Notes under the pieces: generated by a model
What the model was told of the DNA's origin: nothing
Seen by the model: the letters and a program-made list of their open reading frames with translations, nothing else
Database searches by the model: none
Part shown: in pieces, positions 6,902-9,599 of the stretch
Layout: every line of letters begins with the position of its first letter
Numbering within the stretch: position 1 is the first letter of the stretch
Assembly: GCA_050013275.1 (NCBI GenBank)
Contig: JBEKFO010000134.1
Location: forward strand, 1 to 9,599
Origin: Roseiarcus sp050013275
GTDB lineage: Bacteria; Pseudomonadota; Alphaproteobacteria; Rhizobiales; Beijerinckiaceae
Length of the DNA: 9,599 nucleotides
Direction: 5' to 3'
Program-made: the position numbers and the translations under genes

Positions 6902-6999
6902 CGCCGCGCTCGACCGGCGGCGCATGATCGAGGCGCCGGCGGCGAGGATCGATCGAGGGGGGAGGGGAGGGCGCCGGGGCCAGGGCCTCGCGGGCGCAA

Positions 7000-7074
7000 G
7001 AAAAAAGGAAGGGCCGAGGAACAGTAGAGGACGGGAACCTTTCGACCCCGGCCCTTCCATTGTCGCCTGGAACA
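7000..7074 (-). ncRNA. Candidate small RNA on the minus strand
   Basis: A hairpin with a T6 tail ends a minus-strand transcript, yet no minus-strand gene lies between it and the right edge gene near 9453. This suggests a free-standing small RNA of about 60-80 bases. A possible -10, TAGATC, is at 7086-7081 with no clear -35, so the 5' end is a guess. The large loop contains the C/U-rich, probably unpaired CCTCTACTGTTCCTC, which could pair with Shine-Dalgarno sequences. I do not recognise an Rfam family. Confidence 0.4.
7001..7058 (-). terminator. Intrinsic-terminator-like hairpin with T6 tail
   Basis: On the minus strand GGAAGGGCCG (7058-7049) pairs perfectly with CGGCCCTTCC (7016-7007). After one mismatch two more G-C pairs extend the stem inward, closing a loop of about 26 bases. 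TTTTTTCTT follows at once. On the plus strand no T-run follows, so it does not terminate arfB. Confidence 0.6.
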
Positions 7075-7112
7075 GCTGTGGATCTATCCCGGCGGCGCGC
7101 GCAACCTAGTCC

Positions 7113-7146
7113 CGACATTTCGCGCCGTGAATGGCGCAAGTTGTCG
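7113..7146. repeat. Imperfect hairpin in the intergenic region
   Basis: CGACA (7113-7117) pairs with TGTCG (7142-7146), and an inner GCGCC pairs with GGCGC around a short loop, with a 4x4 internal bulge between the two stems. It could be a structured RNA element or a protein-binding palindrome. Nothing further supports a role. Confidence 0.35.
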
Positions 7147-7329
7147 CAGGGGCGAGTGTTTTGGCGTAGCCGAGGCTACTTTAGATCGCCTCTCATTTTA
7201 ACCAAATCGTTACGCTGGCCGGCCCCCGGCGCTTCGCGCTGCATTGTCGCGCAGGAGCGCGATGGGGACTTCCAGCGCCGGATCGCTCTTCTCCCGCGCC
7301 GCTCGTCGAAAGACGGCATTCTACCGAAC

Positions 7330-7360
7330 GCCCTGCGTGGGAGAGGGTTGGCGTGAGGGC
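7330..7360. repeat. Degenerate copy of a common intergenic repeat
   Basis: The minus strand reads as ALTPTLSHAGR in translation, close to the 'LTPTLSRRERE' hallmark of a palindromic repeat widespread between proteobacterial genes. Here the copy is diverged: GGGAGAGGG at 7340-7348 is kept but its mirror CCCTCTCCC is not, and only the outer GCCCT/AGGGC pairing remains. Confidence 0.45.
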
Positions 7361-7483
7361 CCGAAATTCCGTCCCATCGCGGCGCGATCTCGGACAGCAT
7401 TCGGCCACGCTCTCCGCGCCGCCCGCCATTTGCGCGCGGAGCGCACGGCGACGGAGCGCCTCGAAAGGCGAACTGGACAAGAG

Positions 7484-7511
7484 TTGACTAAGTACGAGTG
7501 CTCTGTATCAT
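7484..7511 (+). promoter_or_regulatory. Sigma-70-like promoter of the hydrolase operon with operator-like symmetry
   Basis: TTGACT (7484-7489, five of six) and TATCAT (7506-7511, five of six) are separated by 16 bases in an AT-rich island, the best promoter match in the window. Transcription should start near 7518, about 20 bases before the hydrolase ATG. The inverted repeat CTCT-N7-AGAG (7501-7515) overlaps the -10 and is a candidate operator, perhaps for the winged-helix protein encoded last in the operon. Confidence 0.65.
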
Positions 7512-7538
7512 AGAGTTATCTGAAAATGGCCCCGCCCA

Positions 7539-8549
7539 ATGTCCCTCGCCGCCTTGTCGCGCTTCCTGCTCTGGCCGCTCGCGCTGATTGGCGTCGCCGC
7601 GCTCGCGCTCGCCGCCATGCTCGCGACGCCGGTGACCGACCCGCCGCCGCTCGCCTCGATCCATGCCGGCGCGATGGCGATTCCGCGGGAGGGCAGGCCC
7701 GAGCTTTCGCGCTTTCAGGCGCGCGACGGGACGTGGCTGGCCTATCGGCTCTATCCGGCAGCGCACGGCGAGACCGACCGGCTGGCGCTCCTCGCGCACG
7801 GCTCCTCGGCTTCGTCGGATGAAATGAACGCGGTCGGGCAAGCGCTCGCCGCCGCCGGCGTCGCCGCGGTCGCGATCGACGCGCGCGGCCACGGCGCCTC
7901 GGGGACGCGCGGCGACATCGCCCAAATCGGCCAGCTCGACGACGATCTTTCCGATCTGGTCGCGCATTTGCGCGGGGCCTATCCCAAAGCGCGGCTGACG
8001 CTGATCGGCCATTCCGCAGGCGGCGGCTTCGCGCTGCGCGTCGCCGCCGGGCCGGTGGGCGCCCTCTTCGACCGCTTCGTGCTGCTCGCGCCCTATCTCG
8101 GCTACGCCGCGCCGACCAACCGCCCGTCCGAAGGCGCGGGTCGTTGGGCCTCGCCCGACATCCCCCGCATCCTCGCGATCACCGCGTTGCGGCGGGTCGG
8201 GATCGATTGGCCGCAATCGCTCCCCGTCATCGCCTTCGCCAATGCGCCCGAAGCCGCCAAGTTCGTCACCTCGCGCTATTCGTTCCGGCTGATGGTCGAC
8301 TACGGCCCGCCGCCGGACTGGGAGGGTGCGTTGCGAAGCGCGGCGGGCCGGATCGAATTGATCGCCGGCGAAAACGACGAACTGATGGACGCCGCCGCCT
8401 ACCGCAGCTTCGTCGCGCCGCTCGGCGTGCGGGTGACGCTGCTCTCCGGCGTCGACCACATGGGCGTCGTCCATGCGCGCGAAGCGCTCGCCGCGATCCG
8501 CGCCGCGGCGACGCGATCGGCCGAAGGCGAGGAAGGGGGCGCAAAATGA
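7539..8549 (+). CDS. Membrane-anchored alpha/beta hydrolase
   Basis: This is a 336-residue protein. An N-terminal hydrophobic segment at about 8-29 is a signal anchor or signal peptide, placing the enzyme on the periplasmic side of the inner membrane (inferred). The hydrolase fold starts near residue 55. An HG-type oxyanion turn (LLAHGSSAS, 84-92) is followed by IDARGHG (113-119), the nucleophile elbow GHSAGG with Ser159, a likely acid at Asp280 in GENDEL, and His307 in VDHMGVV, so a full triad is visible. The general type is the serine hydrolase/lysophospholipase-like group; the substrate is unknown, though a membrane lipid or ester is plausible. The ATG at 7539 has no clear Shine-Dalgarno but follows the predicted transcription start by about 20 bases. 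Its stop overlaps the next start as ATGA. Confidence 0.88.
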   Translation: MSLAALSRFLLWPLALIGVAALALAAMLATPVTDPPPLASIHAGAMAIPREGRPELSRFQARDGTWLAYRLYPAAHGETDRLALLAHGSSASSDEMNAVGQALAAAGVAAVAIDARGHGASGTRGDIAQIGQLDDDLSDLVAHLRGAYPKARLTLIGHSAGGGFALRVAAGPVGALFDRFVLLAPYLGYAAPTNRPSEGAGRWASPDIPRILAITALRRVGIDWPQSLPVIAFANAPEAAKFVTSRYSFRLMVDYGPPPDWEGALRSAAGRIELIAGENDELMDAAAYRSFVAPLGVRVTLLSGVDHMGVVHAREALAAIRAAATRSAEGEEGGAK

Positions 8550-9094
8550 CGATTAGCCCGAACGAAGCCGGCGCGATGCTCGCGGATGTCGAGACGATCG
8601 TCGCCAGGGTCAAGCAATCGCAGATCTACCGCCAGGCGGGTTCGATCCTGATGCTGTGGGGGGCGATCGTCGTCGTCGGCAACCTCGTTTCCGCCGCGGC
8701 CCCGCGCTGGTCGGGCTGGGGATGGCTGGCGGCCGACGCGCTCGGCGCTGCGGCGACCTTCATTCTGCTGCGCGCCCGCCCGTCGCCGGGAAGCGGGTTT
8801 CCCTATCGCTTTCTCGCCGCCTTCGCGCTGTTCGTCGTCTTCGGCCTCGTCTGGAGCTTGGCGCTCGGCCGCTTCGGGCCGCGCGAACTCGACGCGTTCT
8901 GGCCGACCCTGTTCCTGTTCGGCTACGCGCTCGCCGGCCTGTGGTTCGGCGCCGTCTTCGCGGCGCTCGGCCTGGCCTTGAGCGCGCTCATCCTGGCGGG
9001 ATATTTCTGGTCGGGCGAATGGTTCCATCTTTGGCTGGCGATGGTAAACGGCGGCGGCTTCGTCCTCTGCGGCCTTTGGATGCGGCGGGCCTGA
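8546..9094 (+). CDS. Six-helix membrane protein of unknown function
   Basis: The protein is 182 residues. The start at 8546 overlaps the hydrolase stop (ATGA) and has a GGAAGGGGG Shine-Dalgarno about ten bases upstream; a longer frame to 8144 overlaps the hydrolase and is a shadow. After a soluble N-terminal helix (DVETIVARVKQSQIYRQ, about 14-30) come about six hydrophobic segments near 31-50, 58-77, 87-106, 117-134, 135-153 and 160-178. I do not recognise the family. The overlap with the hydrolase and the 3-base gap to the winged-helix gene indicate one operon. Small membrane proteins paired with regulators of this winged-helix type occur in other bacteria, so a sensor or transport role linked to the regulator is possible but unproven. 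Confidence 0.8.
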   Translation: MTISPNEAGAMLADVETIVARVKQSQIYRQAGSILMLWGAIVVVGNLVSAAAPRWSGWGWLAADALGAAATFILLRARPSPGSGFPYRFLAAFALFVVFGLVWSLALGRFGPRELDAFWPTLFLFGYALAGLWFGAVFAALGLALSALILAGYFWSGEWFHLWLAMVNGGGFVLCGLWMRRA

Positions 9095-9097
9095 ACC

Positions 9098-9394
9098 ATG
9101 ACCTCGCCCGACGAAACCATCCACCAACCCGTTCGCCTGCGCATCATGGCCGCGCTGACAGCGCTTCCGCCCGCCGACGAGGGGCTCGATTTCGCCCATC
9201 TGAAAAAGCTGACCGGCGCGAGCGACGGCAACCTCGGCGCGCATATCGACCATCTCGCGCGCGCCGGCTATGTCGAGGTCGCCAAGGCCTTCGTCGCGCG
9301 CCGCCCGCGCACCACCGTCAAGGCGAGCCTCTTGGGCCGGACCGCGTTCGAGCGTCACGTCGCGTTCCTGCGCGAGATCATCGCGCGGGCGTGA
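9098..9394 (+). CDS. Small winged-helix transcriptional regulator (HTH_34 type)
   Basis: This 98-residue protein is nearly all one winged-helix domain. The pattern is HQPVRLRIMAAL (9-20), LDFAHLKKLTG (30-40), the recognition region SDGNLGAHIDHLARAGYV (42-59), and the wing VAKAFVARRPRTTVKASLLGR (61-81), then a terminal helix AFERHVAFLREII. SDGNLxxHxxxLxxAGYV and the RRPxT wing are typical of the PF13601 group, which bind DNA as dimers and are related to MarR/ArsR regulators. No metal-binding cysteines are seen. The ATG is three bases after the membrane protein stop. It probably controls its own operon, and the CTCT-N7-AGAG repeat at 7501-7515 is the best candidate target (inference). Confidence 0.9.
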   Translation: MTSPDETIHQPVRLRIMAALTALPPADEGLDFAHLKKLTGASDGNLGAHIDHLARAGYVEVAKAFVARRPRTTVKASLLGRTAFERHVAFLREIIARA

Positions 9395-9452
9395 GCCGGC
9401 ACCGGGTAGTCCGTCGTCGGCTCGCCCGACCGCGCTTCGACCGACGGCGAAT

Positions 9453-9599
9453 TCACTCGGCGGCCAGGGACCAGTCGATCGCTCCGCCTAGCAGCGATTC
9501 CACCGCCCTCGCGGCCCCCGCCGCGCCGTCCGCGCGCGCCAACGCCCTGGCCCGCCGCCGCGCCTCGGAGCGATAGGCGGGGTCGGCGAGAACGCGCGA
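9453..9599 (-). CDS. C-terminal tail of a possible family-1 glycosyltransferase, partial at the right edge
   Basis: Only the last 48 codons are in the window, ending IDWSLAAE before a TGA at 9455-9453. The stretch VLADPAYRSEARRRARALAR, then DGAAGAARAVESLL, resembles the C-terminal helix of UDP-glycosyltransferase (MGT/UGT-like) proteins, where a 'vL.dp.yr..A' pattern precedes 'A...ie.ll'. The gene is convergent with the winged-helix regulator, with 58 bases between stops. Too little is present for a firm family assignment. Confidence 0.5.
   Translation of the reverse strand, partial: SRVLADPAYRSEARRRARALARADGAAGAARAVESLLGGAIDWSLAAE

Larger units (their letters stand above)
6902..7538. other. 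637-bp region without a protein gene
   Basis: No convincing coding sequence lies here. The open frames are short, rich in arginine and proline, and have no ribosome sites. Contents in order: a small stem directly after the arfB stop (6902-6922, no T-run); a minus-strand hairpin with T6 (7001-7058); a second imperfect hairpin (7113-7146); a tight palindrome GTAGCC-GA-GGCTAC (7166-7179); an AT-richer patch near 7195-7212; a degenerate intergenic repeat (7330-7360); and the promoter of the next operon (7484-7511). Confidence 0.7.

Noticed and set aside
7199..7214. TTAACC...GTTAC resembling a CtrA box
   Set aside because: The half-sites are spaced by eight instead of seven bases and the second is TTAC rather than TTAA, so the match is too weak.
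7193..7480. 95-codon minus-strand frame
   Set aside because: It contains ALTPTLSHAGR, the translation of a common intergenic repeat, and has no other recognisable protein feature.
7488..8474. 328-codon minus-strand open frame opposite the hydrolase
   Set aside because: It is a shadow frame. The plus strand has the GHSAGG nucleophile elbow and a promoter in the right place.
9406..9450. CCGTCG/CGACGG stem between the winged-helix gene and the glycosyltransferase tail
   Set aside because: It has only six pairs, a long loop and no T-run on either strand, so it is not supportable as a terminator.

Overview
The window is GC-rich and has the gene density and codon bias of an alphaproteobacterium. 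The family mix points to Hyphomicrobiales (Rhizobiales): a DUF3311–MctP transporter pair, a LeuC without an adjacent LeuD, and an inverted pair of palindromes that translate as 'MAGLVPAIHA' and 'DGRDKPGHD'. Palindromes of that kind are abundant between genes in Bradyrhizobium, Rhodopseudomonas and Beijerinckiaceae/Methylocystaceae relatives. The genus cannot be fixed from this sequence alone.

Layout from left to right. (1) On the minus strand, a 56-residue DUF3311 membrane protein (1085-1255) is followed two bases later by an MctP-type sodium:solute symporter that runs off the left edge. (2) Divergent from them on the plus strand is a small exported DUF3828-type protein (1462-1929). (3) Convergent with it, six bases away, is a 712-residue minus-strand protein fusing about six membrane helices to a CrtI/CrtISO/retinol-saturase-like FAD oxidoreductase (1936-4074). 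(4) Divergent from that is a TetR/AcrR repressor (4140-4754). A perfect 15-bp palindrome, GTTTACGATGTAAAC, lies between the two and is a likely operator. (5) leuC follows (4880-6286), the large subunit of isopropylmalate isomerase, then an inverted REP-like pair and arfB (ribosome-rescue peptidyl-tRNA hydrolase, to 6901). (6) A 637-bp region without genes (6902-7538) holds a minus-strand hairpin followed by T6, which suggests an undescribed small RNA, plus a degenerate intergenic repeat and a good sigma-70-like promoter. (7) That promoter leads a tight plus-strand operon: a membrane-anchored alpha/beta hydrolase, a six-helix membrane protein (ATGA overlap) and a small winged-helix regulator (3-bp gap). 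(8) At the right edge is the C-terminal tail of a minus-strand gene that resembles a family-1 glycosyltransferase.

Two parts look like small self-regulated modules: the TetR/oxidoreductase pair around the palindrome, and the hydrolase/membrane/winged-helix operon. The rest is ordinary metabolism and housekeeping. I see no CRISPR array, tRNA, rRNA, transposase, phage gene or recognisable defence system. The least explained elements are the six-helix–CrtI-like fusion with its repressor, the hydrolase operon, and the possible small RNA near 7000-7074.
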